This document shows positions 39,043 to 46,984 of a DNA stretch of 64,000 nt, in pieces (the first letter of the stretch is position 1; each line of letters starts with the position of its first letter). The notes beneath the pieces were generated by a model. The model was not told the DNA's origin. It worked only from the letters and a program-made list of their open reading frames with translations, and ran no database searches. Made by a program: the position numbers and the translations under genes. This DNA is from Modestobacter italicus. GTDB taxonomy: Bacteria; Actinomycetota; Actinomycetes; Mycobacteriales; Geodermatophilaceae. The stretch is from NCBI RefSeq assembly GCF_019799965.1, contig NZ_JABGCJ010000009.1, positions 55,157 through 119,156 of the forward strand, given 5' to 3'.

Positions 39043-39689
39043 TCGCCGAGGACGACGCCCTGCTGCGGGAGGGCCTGGCCCTGCTGCTGCGCGCCGAGCA
39101 GTTGGACGTCGTCGCCACCGCCGGCACCCCGGGGGAGTTCCTGACCGCGCTGGACGAGCACCGGCCCGACGTGGCGATCGTCGACGTCCGGATGCCGCCC
39201 ACGCACACCGACGAGGGCATCGTCGCCGCGGTGGAGGCCCGGCGGCGGCAGCCGGAGCTGGCGGTGCTGGTGCTGTCGGCCTACGTCGAGCAGTCCTTCG
39301 CCACCGAGCTGCTCGCCGGTGGCGCGGCCCGGCTGGGCTACCTGCTCAAGGAGCGGGTCGGCCGGGTGACGGAGTTCCTCGGTGCGCTGCACCGGGTGGC
39401 CGGCGGCGGGACGGCGATCGACCCGGAGGTGGTCGCCCAGCTGTTCGCCCGCACCCGCACCGACACCCGGCTGGAACGGCTCAGCCCGCGGGAGCGCGAG
39501 GTGCTGGCGCTCATGGCCGAGGGGCTGGGCAACACCGCGATCGGCGAGCGGCTGGTGGTCACCGACGGCGCGGTGCACAAGCACATCCGCAGCATCTTCG
39601 CCAAGCTCGACCTGCCGCCCGACGACCGCGCCGACCGCCGGGTCACCGCCGTCCTGCGCTACCTGGACGACGTCCGCCGCCGGGCTTGA
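39030..39689 (+). CDS. NarL/LuxR-family response regulator
   Basis: 219 aa. Receiver domain: VIAEDDALLREGLALLL with acidic pocket DD, phosphoacceptor Asp in VAIVDVRMPPTHTDEG (near residue 52), and the conserved lysine in LLKERVG. C-terminal LuxR HTH: LSPREREVLALMAEGLGNTAIGERLVVTDGAVHKHIRSIFAKL (quoted as a range near residues 150-190). GTG 39030 lies within the kinase gene; the longer upstream frame is a shadow. Forms a two-component system with the kinase. Transcription after it probably ends before the convergent serine hydrolase. Confidence 0.93.
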   Translation: MRIVIAEDDALLREGLALLLRAEQLDVVATAGTPGEFLTALDEHRPDVAIVDVRMPPTHTDEGIVAAVEARRRQPELAVLVLSAYVEQSFATELLAGGAARLGYLLKERVGRVTEFLGALHRVAGGGTAIDPEVVAQLFARTRTDTRLERLSPREREVLALMAEGLGNTAIGERLVVTDGAVHKHIRSIFAKLDLPPDDRADRRVTAVLRYLDDVRRRA

Positions 39690-39747
39690 CGGCCCCGCTG
39701 CAGGGTCCCGCGGCGAGCTCGCGAGTCGTGGGGGGCAGTGGGGTCCT

Positions 39748-41004
39748 TCAACAGATCGCGGCGTCGACGACGTCCTCGACGTGCACGTACTGCTCGATCT
39801 CCGTGGGCAGGGCGGTGACCGCCACGACTGCGCCGCGCCCGTCCTCGGTGACCGCGCTGCGGGTCTCGTAGCCGGGGATGTCCCCGCCGTGGGTCCAGGC
39901 GGTGCCGCCGCAGCTGAGGGTGAAGGTCTGCAGCCCCAGGCCGTACAGCTCGTCACCGCGCGCCGACGCGTCCGGCGCCGGCACCGTCGTCTGCATCTCG
40001 GCCAGCAGCTCCGGGGTGAGCAGCCCGCCGTCGACCAGCGCGGTGAAGAACTCCAGCAGGTCGCCGGGGGTGGAGACCAGCTGACCGGCGGCCCAGCCGA
40101 ACGACGGGTCCTGCACGCTCACGTCGACGAACTCGGCGGCCGGCCCGGTGCGGTGGTAGCCGTGCGGGTGGTCCTCCCGGAGCACCTGCTCGCCCTCGTG
40201 CGGCCAGTAGGTGTCCTCCAGGCCCAGCGGCTCGATCACCCGGGTGGTGATCTCCTCCCCGACCGGCCGGCCGGTGACCTCCTGGACCAGCAGCCCGGCC
40301 AGCACGTAGTTGGTGTTGCTGTACTGCCAGCTGGTGCCGGGTGCGGAGCTCGCCGGCCGGGCCAGCGCGATGTCCAGCAGCTGGTGCGGCTCGACGTACC
40401 GGTGCTGGTTGGCCAGGTGGTCGGCGACCAGGACGTCGACGTACTCGGGCAGCCCGCTGGTGTGCTGCAGCAGCTGGCGCACGGTGATCACCGTGCCGTC
40501 GCCGCGCGGCCCGCGGACCAGGCCGGGCAGGTAGGTCTCCACGGGTGCGTCCAGGTCGACCAGCCCCTCGCCGACCAGCTGCAGGACGACGGTGGCGACG
40601 AAGGTCTTGGTGTTGCTGGCGATCCGCACCTGGCCGTCGACCGGCACGCGCTCCCCGGTGGCCAGGTCGCCGACGCCGGCGGTGAGGTCGTGCACCCGGC
40701 CGTCGGCGCCGCGGACGGCGGCCAGCGCGGCGGGGAAGCCGTCCTCGGCGACCAGCGCGTCGAGCTCGTCCTGCACCGCGTGCGCCGGACGGTGACCGCC
40801 GCCGGCCTCGGCGGCGTCGGGGCTCAGCAGGCTGGTGGTGCCGACGGTGGTCAGCGCGGCGGCGGCGAGCAGCAGCGTCGCCCAGGTGCGGCGGGGGAGC
40901 GAGGAGGTCGGGCGGACGGGCTCGGTCTCGGGGTGCACGGTCTCGGGGGGCACGGTCTCGGGGTGCACGGTCTCGGGGGGCACGGTCTCGGGGGGCACGG
41001 ACAC
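39748..41004 (-). CDS. Serine hydrolase, class C beta-lactamase-like, with N-terminal PPET repeats
   Basis: 418 aa. The N-terminal ~28 residues are five copies of a V-P/H-P-E-T pentapeptide, then basic RRTWATLLLAAAALTTVGTTSLL, a signal-anchor or signal peptide. The hydrolase domain has the S-x-x-K motif SNTK (IASNTKTFVATVVLQL) and the Y-x-N motif in YSNTNYVLAG, plus a terminal HGGDIPGY element (usual HxG). Such enzymes are D-Ala-D-Ala carboxypeptidases, peptidases or esterases outside the membrane. GTG 41004 is chosen because gaggag lies 7 bp upstream. Convergent with the response-regulator gene. Confidence 0.87.
   Translation of the reverse strand: MSVPPETVPPETVHPETVPPETVHPETEPVRPTSSLPRRTWATLLLAAAALTTVGTTSLLSPDAAEAGGGHRPAHAVQDELDALVAEDGFPAALAAVRGADGRVHDLTAGVGDLATGERVPVDGQVRIASNTKTFVATVVLQLVGEGLVDLDAPVETYLPGLVRGPRGDGTVITVRQLLQHTSGLPEYVDVLVADHLANQHRYVEPHQLLDIALARPASSAPGTSWQYSNTNYVLAGLLVQEVTGRPVGEEITTRVIEPLGLEDTYWPHEGEQVLREDHPHGYHRTGPAAEFVDVSVQDPSFGWAAGQLVSTPGDLLEFFTALVDGGLLTPELLAEMQTTVPAPDASARGDELYGLGLQTFTLSCGGTAWTHGGDIPGYETRSAVTEDGRGAVVAVTALPTEIEQYVHVEDVVDAAIC
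40921..40995. repeat. Five 15-bp tandem repeats in the serine hydrolase 5' end
   Basis: Units cacggtctcggggtg and cacggtctcgggggg alternate (five units, the last two alike), encoding V-H-P-E-T and V-P-P-E-T. Length variation by slippage is likely. Confidence 0.8.
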
Positions 41005-41158
41005 GGGGAGCTCCTCAGGCCAGGCGGTCGTTCGGACCACCCCAGCCTCAGCGGCGCCGGCTGCCGGATCGATCCTGCTGGCAGGCCGGTCGGTGGTGGC
41101 GCAGGCTGTACCGGCGAACTCGCTCGCGCCCGCCGCCCGGGTCGGGCACTGTCGGGCC

Positions 41159-42037
41159 ATGCCGACCGAACACCTGGTGACCGTGGCGCCCGGCGTCCAG
41201 CTGTGGGTCGAGGAGCGCGGCGCACCCGAGGCCCCCGCCGTCCTGCTGGTCATGGGCGCGGCCTCCAGCGGTCTGGTCTGGCCGGAGCCGCTGGTCGACC
41301 GGCTGGCGCGCGACCACCGGGTCATCCGCTACGACCACCGCGACACCGGCCGGTCGACCGCCGCCTTCGAGGACGCGCCGTACGCCATCCGCGACCTGGC
41401 CACCGACGCGGTCGCCGTCCTGGACGCGCTGGACGTCGAGCGGGCCCACGTGGTGGGCATGTCGATGGGCGGGCTGCTGGTGCAGCTGCTGCTGCTCGAC
41501 CACCCGCACCGGCTGCGCAGCGCCACCCTCTTCTGCACCGGTGCGCTCGCCGGGGCAGGCGGGGAGCCGCCGCCCGGTCCCTCCGATGGGCTGCTGGCCT
41601 GGTGGGCCACGATGGCCGAGCCGCGGGACGAGGCGGCCGAGCTCGCCTGGCGGGTGGAGCACTGGCGGTTGCTGAACGGCAGTGGGATGCCCTTCGACCC
41701 GGTGGAGTGGCGGGAGACCGAGGAGCGGGTGCGGGCGCACTCCGGGGGCTCCCGGACGGCGGTCGCCCACGCGTCGGCCGACCAGGCCGGGCTCGACCGC
41801 GGTGCCGAGCTGGCCGGGGTCGCCGTCCCCACCCTCGTGGTCGAGGCGCCGGCGGACCCGGCCTACCCGCCGCCGAACGCACAGCACCTCGCCGCGGCCG
41901 TGGGCACGGGCTGCGGGGGCGTGCCGGCGCGGCTGGTGACCGTGCCCGGGATGGGGCACGCGCTGGCGGCGAGCGTGCTGGGCCCGTTCGGCGACGCGGT
42001 CACCGAGCACCTGACCGCGGTCGACGCCGGCGGCTGA
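41159..42037 (+). CDS. Alpha/beta hydrolase
   Basis: 292 aa. Nucleophile elbow GMSMGG (VVGMSMGGLLVQLLLL, Ser near residue 102), oxyanion region LLVMGAASSGLVWPE, an acidic residue in VEAPADPAYPP and the histidine in VPGMGHALAASV complete a catalytic triad. YDHRDTGRSTAAFED is the typical strand-4 loop of this family. Substrate unknown. ATG 41159 is used; the frame continues upstream to 40835, but that part overlaps the serine hydrolase repeats in shadow. Confidence 0.9.
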   Translation: MPTEHLVTVAPGVQLWVEERGAPEAPAVLLVMGAASSGLVWPEPLVDRLARDHRVIRYDHRDTGRSTAAFEDAPYAIRDLATDAVAVLDALDVERAHVVGMSMGGLLVQLLLLDHPHRLRSATLFCTGALAGAGGEPPPGPSDGLLAWWATMAEPRDEAAELAWRVEHWRLLNGSGMPFDPVEWRETEERVRAHSGGSRTAVAHASADQAGLDRGAELAGVAVPTLVVEAPADPAYPPPNAQHLAAAVGTGCGGVPARLVTVPGMGHALAASVLGPFGDAVTEHLTAVDAGG

Positions 42038-42105
42038 GCGGGGAGCGGCGCAGGCTGCACCTCCCCGGAGGGGTGGGAGCGCTCCCGGGACGGTAGGAAC
42101 AGGCC

Positions 42106-43107
42106 ATGGAGTTCCGACACCTCGGCCGCAGCGGCCTCAAGATCAGCGAGATCACCTACGGCAACTGGATCACCCACGGGGGACAGGTGGAGGCCGACGC
42201 GGCCACCGCCTGCGTGCGGGCGGCGCTGGACGCCGGCATCACCACCTTCGACACCGCCGACGTCTACGCCGAGGGCCGCGCCGAGACGGTGCTGGGCAAG
42301 GCGCTGGCGGGGGAGCGGCGCAGCGGCATCGAGATCTTCAGCAAGGTCTACTGGCCGACCGGCCCGGGCGCGAACGACCGCGGCCTGTCCCGCAAGCACG
42401 TGCTGGAGTCGATCGACGGGTCGCTGCGCCGGCTGGGCACCGACTACCTGGACCTCTACCAGGCCCACCGGTTCGACTACGAGACGCCGCTGGAGGAGAC
42501 GATGCAGGCCTTCGCCGACGTCGTCCGCAGTGGCAAGGCGCTCTACATCGGTGTCTCGGAGTGGCGGGCCGAGGAGATCCGGGCGGGCAAGGCGCTGGCC
42601 GACGAGCTGAAGATCCCGCTGGTGTCCAACCAGCCGCAGTACTCCGCCCTGCACCGGGTGCCCGAGGCCGAGGTCATCCCGACCTGCCGCGAGCTGGGGA
42701 TCAGCCAGATCGTGTTCTCCCCGATCGCGCAGGGCGTGCTGACCGGCAAGTACCAGCCCGGCGCCGAGCCGCCGGCGGGCTCGCGGGCGACCGACCAGAA
42801 GGGCGGCGGGGCGGGCATGATCGCCCGCTGGATGGACGACGACGTGCTGGCCCGGGTGCAGGAGCTCAAGCCGATCGCCGACGACCTGGGGCTGTCGATG
42901 GCCTCGCTGGCCGTGGCCTGGGTGCTGCAGGAGGAGAACGTCGCCGCGGCGATCATCGGCGCCAGCCGGCCCGAGCAGGTCACCGACAACGTCAAGGCCT
43001 CCGGCGTCCGGCTCGACGCCGACGTCAAGCGGCAGATCGACGAGGTGCTCGCCCCGGTCGCCAACACCGACCCCTCGCTCACCAAGAGCCCGAACCCGCG
43101 CCCCTGA
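42106..43107 (+). CDS. Aldo/keto reductase, Kv-beta-like
   Basis: 333 aa TIM-barrel NADPH oxidoreductase. Start MEFRHLGRSGLKISEITYGNW; catalytic Asp/Tyr region FDTADVYAEGRAE, Lys in EIFSKVYW, His in DLYQAHRFDYETPLEE; cofactor-binding end IIGASRPEQVTDNVKASGV. This order matches the AKR6 (potassium-channel beta subunit) / YghZ-like group that reduces aldehydes and ketones. Substrate unknown. ATG 42106 with ggtaggaac upstream. Its TGA lies inside the strong hairpin at 43104. Confidence 0.92.
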   Translation: MEFRHLGRSGLKISEITYGNWITHGGQVEADAATACVRAALDAGITTFDTADVYAEGRAETVLGKALAGERRSGIEIFSKVYWPTGPGANDRGLSRKHVLESIDGSLRRLGTDYLDLYQAHRFDYETPLEETMQAFADVVRSGKALYIGVSEWRAEEIRAGKALADELKIPLVSNQPQYSALHRVPEAEVIPTCRELGISQIVFSPIAQGVLTGKYQPGAEPPAGSRATDQKGGGAGMIARWMDDDVLARVQELKPIADDLGLSMASLAVAWVLQEENVAAAIIGASRPEQVTDNVKASGVRLDADVKRQIDEVLAPVANTDPSLTKSPNPRP

Positions 43108-43158
43108 TCCGCAGCCGGGGTGGGGGCCGGCCGGCTCCCCACCCCGGCTGCGGATCAG
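43104..43158. terminator. Bidirectional terminator containing both neighbouring stop codons
   Basis: A perfect 22-bp stem (43104-43125 with 43137-43158) around an 11-nt loop. The left arm includes the TGA of the aldo/keto reductase, the right arm the stop of the convergent SOD-like gene. Confidence 0.8.
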
Positions 43159-43712
43159 CCGGTGACGGCGGCGCAGGCGATCCCGGTGACCTCGTCGGCG
43201 CCAGCCTCCGCCGTCGCGGACGGGTCGGCCGGGACGGCGCTGACGATGAGCGTGGTGCCGTCCTCGTCCAGGATGTCGTCGAGCTCCAGTGCGCCCACCA
43301 GCGAGCTGATCTCCCCGACGCCGTCGTCGGTGACCACCAGCTCCGGCAGGTCCGTGTCGGGCAGCGGGTCGCCCAGCCCGGACCAGCTGCCGATGTCGGT
43401 CGGGTCGTCCGACGTGGCCGGCGCCTCGCAGGAGGCCGTGGAGTAGAGCTCCAGCGGGTGGGTGCCCGGCGGCAGGCCGTTGGCCCGCACCTGCACCTCG
43501 GCGCCGGTCTCCGCGTCGGTGAAGGTCACGTTGCCCACCCGGGTGCCCTCCGGGTCGAGCAGGTCGGCGGTCTCCTCGACCGGCACCTCCGGCTGCTCGG
43601 TGATCTCGCCCTCCTCCGCGGTGAAGCTGCCGCCAGCACCGGTCGGGTCGTCACCGCAGGCGGCGAGTGCGAGCAGCAGGGCGGCGGCGGGCAGGACGGT
43701 GGAACGCTTCAC
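43155..43712 (-). CDS. Cu/Zn superoxide dismutase-like lipoprotein lacking metal ligands
   Basis: 185 aa. A lipobox signal peptide (MKRSTVLPAAALLLALAACG; Cys near residue 19) exports it. The rest aligns by eye to the Cu/Zn SOD beta-barrel: GNVTFTDAETGAEVQVRANGLPPGTHPLELYSTASCE corresponds to the region normally reading GFHGFHVH...C, and GIACAAVTG to the end that normally has ACGVIG. The two disulfide cysteines remain, but the copper histidines appear replaced (HxH by Glu/Tyr; the later HA by SA), and no zinc-ligand histidines are visible. It is thus likely a non-catalytic SOD-fold protein. ATG 43710-43712. Confidence 0.75.
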   Translation of the reverse strand: MKRSTVLPAAALLLALAACGDDPTGAGGSFTAEEGEITEQPEVPVEETADLLDPEGTRVGNVTFTDAETGAEVQVRANGLPPGTHPLELYSTASCEAPATSDDPTDIGSWSGLGDPLPDTDLPELVVTDDGVGEISSLVGALELDDILDEDGTTLIVSAVPADPSATAEAGADEVTGIACAAVTG

Positions 43713-43828
43713 GGGGTGCTCCTCGACGGGCGGTGTCCGGTCGGCGTGGAGGTGCCCGACGCGACCGGCGGTGACACCGGGCGGGCACCGGACGTCACCA
43801 ACCCGTCATCCCCGCAGGTCGCCAGCGA

Positions 43829-45331
43829 TCAGGGGATGCGGTTGTCCGGCCGGGTGGCGGGCCCGCGGCTGGACGGTGGGCGATGGGCGGCCTGCGCAGC
43901 GTGCCGCTGCGCCTGTGCCGGGGTGATCCGGGGCAGCTCGCTGGTCAGCCAGCGCACCGGGCGCCGCTGGGCGGGGCGCCGCGCGGCGAGGAAGTCCAGC
44001 GCGATCGCCGCCGTCCAGGACTGGTCCCGGCTGCCGAGGGTCTCCCCGGTCATCGGCTGGTAGTACTCGGCGAAGTCGCAGTCGATCAGCTGCGACAGCC
44101 CGGCCAGCCGCAGCTGGTTGGCCGCCTCCGGCTCACCCGAGCGGTTCAGCGCCCAGGCCATCAGCCAGTTCAGCACCGGCCACTGCGGGCCGCGCCAGTA
44201 GGTCTGCTCCCGGAAGCCCGGCGAGGCGGGGGAGACCGAGGGGACGACGGGCCAGCGCAGCCGGGAGTGGCCGCACCAGCGCGGGCCGAGCAACAGGTCG
44301 CGCTGCCGGCGCGTGAGGGCGTCGTCCCCACCGCACAGCAGCGGGGCGAACCCGGCGGCGCTCTCCACGTCCAGCCACCGGCCGGTGCGCAGGTCCAGGT
44401 CGCGGGCCAGGCCGGTCTCGGGGTTCACCGAGCGCAGCACGCCGGTGCGGAACCGCCGGGCGATCGCCCGGGACTGCTCGACGCCGCCGGCCGTCCCCCC
44501 GCCGATGCCCAGCTCCTCGCCCATGTCGGCGAGCAGGTCGCTGGCCGCGGCCAGCAGCGCGGAGACCAGGACGTCGCCGACCACGAAGTCGCCGCTGGCC
44601 CGGTAGGCGGCGTCGTCGTAGCGCACCCGCACCTTCTGCTCGAGCAGCCACAGGTAGCGGGCGTACTCGGCGTCGGTGGGCCGCTGCGAGGGGTCGGCGA
44701 CGTGCGCGAGGTCGGCCCGGACGAAGGGCGGGAGGTCGGGGCCGGGGTGCACGTTGGCGTAGGGCTCGTCCCAGCGCGGGGAGTCGTCCATCCCCGACTC
44801 CCAGCCGTGGTGGATCTCCACCAGCCCGTAGGAGTAGGGGTCGCGGGCGGTGGCCAGGTACTGGTGCCAGGCCAGCCAGGAGTCGAAGGTCTCCCGCACG
44901 AACTCCTCGGCCAGCTCCTGGTCGGCGCCGCCCTTGCGGCGGGCGTCGTGCAGGATCCGGGACAGCGCGATGACGTGGATCGGCGGCTGGCAGATGCCCG
45001 ACGTGGCCACCCCGGCCGGGCGGGCCGCCGCGACCTGGGTGCGCCACCGCTCCGGCCCCGGGAAGTAGTCGCTGGGCTGGTGGAACAGGATGTGCGGGAT
45101 CATCCCGGTCGCCCACTGCCCGGACAGCAGGCTGCGCAGCTCGGCCAGCGCCCGCGGCACCGACACCGTCGCGATGCCCAGCGCAACAAAGCCGGCGTCC
45201 CAGCTCCACATGTGCGGGTACAGGGTGGGCGAGGCGACGGTGAACGCACCCCGGTCGTTGGCCCGGAGCACGTAGCCGGCGCGGCCGGACATCAGCCCGA
45301 TCTCCACCGCGCTCGGTTGGGACACGGTCAT
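43829..45331 (-). CDS. GH63/MGH1-like glycoside hydrolase
   Basis: 500 aa (alpha/alpha)6-barrel enzyme. Typical blocks: SPTLYPHMWSWDAGFVALG (WSWD holds a substrate-contacting Asp), ATGMIPHILFHQPSDYFPGPERW, IHHGWESGMDDSPRWDEPY (candidate catalytic acid), and FREQTYWRGPQWPVLNWLM near the end, with ETLGSRDQSWTAAIALDFL. This pattern is shared by mannosylglycerate hydrolases and alpha-glucosidases of GH63. A role in degrading a compatible solute (mannosyl- or glucosylglycerate) is possible but not shown. Start ATG 45329-45331 after gaggaacgg. No signal peptide, so cytoplasmic. Confidence 0.87.
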   Translation of the reverse strand: MTVSQPSAVEIGLMSGRAGYVLRANDRGAFTVASPTLYPHMWSWDAGFVALGIATVSVPRALAELRSLLSGQWATGMIPHILFHQPSDYFPGPERWRTQVAAARPAGVATSGICQPPIHVIALSRILHDARRKGGADQELAEEFVRETFDSWLAWHQYLATARDPYSYGLVEIHHGWESGMDDSPRWDEPYANVHPGPDLPPFVRADLAHVADPSQRPTDAEYARYLWLLEQKVRVRYDDAAYRASGDFVVGDVLVSALLAAASDLLADMGEELGIGGGTAGGVEQSRAIARRFRTGVLRSVNPETGLARDLDLRTGRWLDVESAAGFAPLLCGGDDALTRRQRDLLLGPRWCGHSRLRWPVVPSVSPASPGFREQTYWRGPQWPVLNWLMAWALNRSGEPEAANQLRLAGLSQLIDCDFAEYYQPMTGETLGSRDQSWTAAIALDFLAARRPAQRRPVRWLTSELPRITPAQAQRHAAQAAHRPPSSRGPATRPDNRIP

Positions 45332-45442
45332 CTGCAGGTCCGTTCCTCTCGCCGGTCGTCGGCATCCTCACCCGGGACCCGGGGGTGACGGGCGCGAGTT
45401 CACCAGAACGTCACGCCCCGGGGGTCGACCCGCTCCCGAGTC

Positions 45443-46807
45443 TCACCCCCGCAACACAGGTTCGCTCTGCCGGGTACGCGTCCCACCCCACCACGGCGCC
45501 TGCGCGAGCGCGTACAGCGCCACCCCGACGGCCAGCATCAGCCCGGCCCGCAGCCAGGTGGTGGCCTCCTGCTGCCACAGCAGCAGGAGGCAGGAGCCGA
45601 TCGCCAGCACCGGCAGCACGACGGGTGCGGTGAAGTGCTCCTCGGCCACCCGGTCGCGGCGCAGCACCAGCACGGCGACGTTGGTGCTGAGGAAGACCAG
45701 CAGGAGCAGCAGGACGACGATGTTGGCGAGCGCGCCGAGGTCGCCGATCAGGGTGAGCGACATGGCCACCGCGGTGGTCACCGCGATCGCCACCCACGGC
45801 GTCCGCCGACCGGGCAGCACCCGGCCGAGCACCGGCGGGAGGAGCCGCTGCTCGGCCAGCCCGAACACCATCCGGCTCGCCATGATCATCGTGAGCAGCG
45901 CGCCGTTGGCCACGGCGACCAGCGCGATGGCGCTGAACAGCTGGTCGGGGACGCCGATCCCGGTGGCCTGCACCACCGCCAGCAGCGGGCCGGACGAGGC
46001 GGCCAGCTCGTCGGCGGGCAGCACGACCGAGGCCGCCAGCCCGACCAGCACGTAGACGACCCCGGCGGTCAGCAGCGCCCCGAACAGCGCCCGCGGGTAG
46101 ACCCGGCGCACGTCCCGCACCTCCTCGGCGACGTTGGCCGAGGTCTCGAAGCCGACGAAGGAGTAGTAGGCCAGGATCGCCGCGGCCAGCACGGCCGAGC
46201 CGGCGGAGACGCCCTCGGGGAACTCGACCACGCGGCCCGGGTCGCCGTCGCCTCGGCCGAACACGACCGCCGCGAGCACGACGACCAGCACCAGGCCGAA
46301 GACCTCGACCACGGTCATCACCACGTTGGCCCGCACCGACTCCTGGATGCCGCGGGCGTTCAGCAGCGCCACCAGCAGCAGGAACACCAGGGCCGCGGGC
46401 ACGGCCGGCACGTCGAGGAACACCCCGAGGTAGTCGCCGGCGAAGGCCAGCGCCAGGCCCGCGGCGCTGGTGACGCCGGCGGCGAGCATGCAGTAGCCGA
46501 CCAGGAACGACAGCACCGGACGGCGGAAGGCCCGTTCGGCGAAGACCGCCGACCCGCCGGCCCGCGGGTACTTGGTGACCAGCTCGGCGTAGGAGACCGC
46601 GGTCAGCATCGCCAGCCCCAGGGCGACCAGCAGCGGCACCCACAGCGCCCCGCCGACCTCACCGGCGATCTCGCCGACCAGGGCGTAGATGCCCGCGCCC
46701 AGCACGTCGCCGAGGATGAACAGGTAGAGCAGCTTGCCGCTCACCGCCCGCCGCAGTGCGGTGTCCTCACCCGCGGGAGCGGCGGTCTGCTGATCAGGCT
46801 GGTCCAC
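45443..46807 (-). CDS. APC-family amino acid permease
   Basis: 454 aa with 12 hydrophobic helices. TM1 carries the substrate-binding loop LYLFILGDVLGAGIYALVGEIAGEVG (G-x-G-I motif), and TM6 SFVGFETSANVAEEV, as in cationic-amino-acid/APC permeases. About 12 helices are followed by a short basic tail. GTG 46805-46807 is preferred; the open frame runs on to 48217, but that part is only the shadow of the EAL gene. Probably imports amino acids or polyamines by proton coupling; substrate unknown. Divergent from the EAL-CBS gene. Confidence 0.88.
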   Translation of the reverse strand: MDQPDQQTAAPAGEDTALRRAVSGKLLYLFILGDVLGAGIYALVGEIAGEVGGALWVPLLVALGLAMLTAVSYAELVTKYPRAGGSAVFAERAFRRPVLSFLVGYCMLAAGVTSAAGLALAFAGDYLGVFLDVPAVPAALVFLLLVALLNARGIQESVRANVVMTVVEVFGLVLVVVLAAVVFGRGDGDPGRVVEFPEGVSAGSAVLAAAILAYYSFVGFETSANVAEEVRDVRRVYPRALFGALLTAGVVYVLVGLAASVVLPADELAASSGPLLAVVQATGIGVPDQLFSAIALVAVANGALLTMIMASRMVFGLAEQRLLPPVLGRVLPGRRTPWVAIAVTTAVAMSLTLIGDLGALANIVVLLLLLVFLSTNVAVLVLRRDRVAEEHFTAPVVLPVLAIGSCLLLLWQQEATTWLRAGLMLAVGVALYALAQAPWWGGTRTRQSEPVLRG

Positions 46808-46984
46808 CGGCCGAGTCTCAGGTGAGGTCCCGACCCCGGCAACCGCAGCGCGCGACGTGCCCCTCCTGGGTGACCCGCTCAACCGACCACCTCCCGTTGC
46901 CGATGAGTGATCGACAAGGTGAGCACCACGACGGCGCGTCCACGGACGGGCGCAGCGGCCGTGCGACAGCAGGAGGTGACCGAC

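Noticed and set aside
40921-40995. CRISPR-like or regulatory direct repeats
   Set aside because: The 15-bp units are contiguous, in frame and inside a coding region; there are no spacers.
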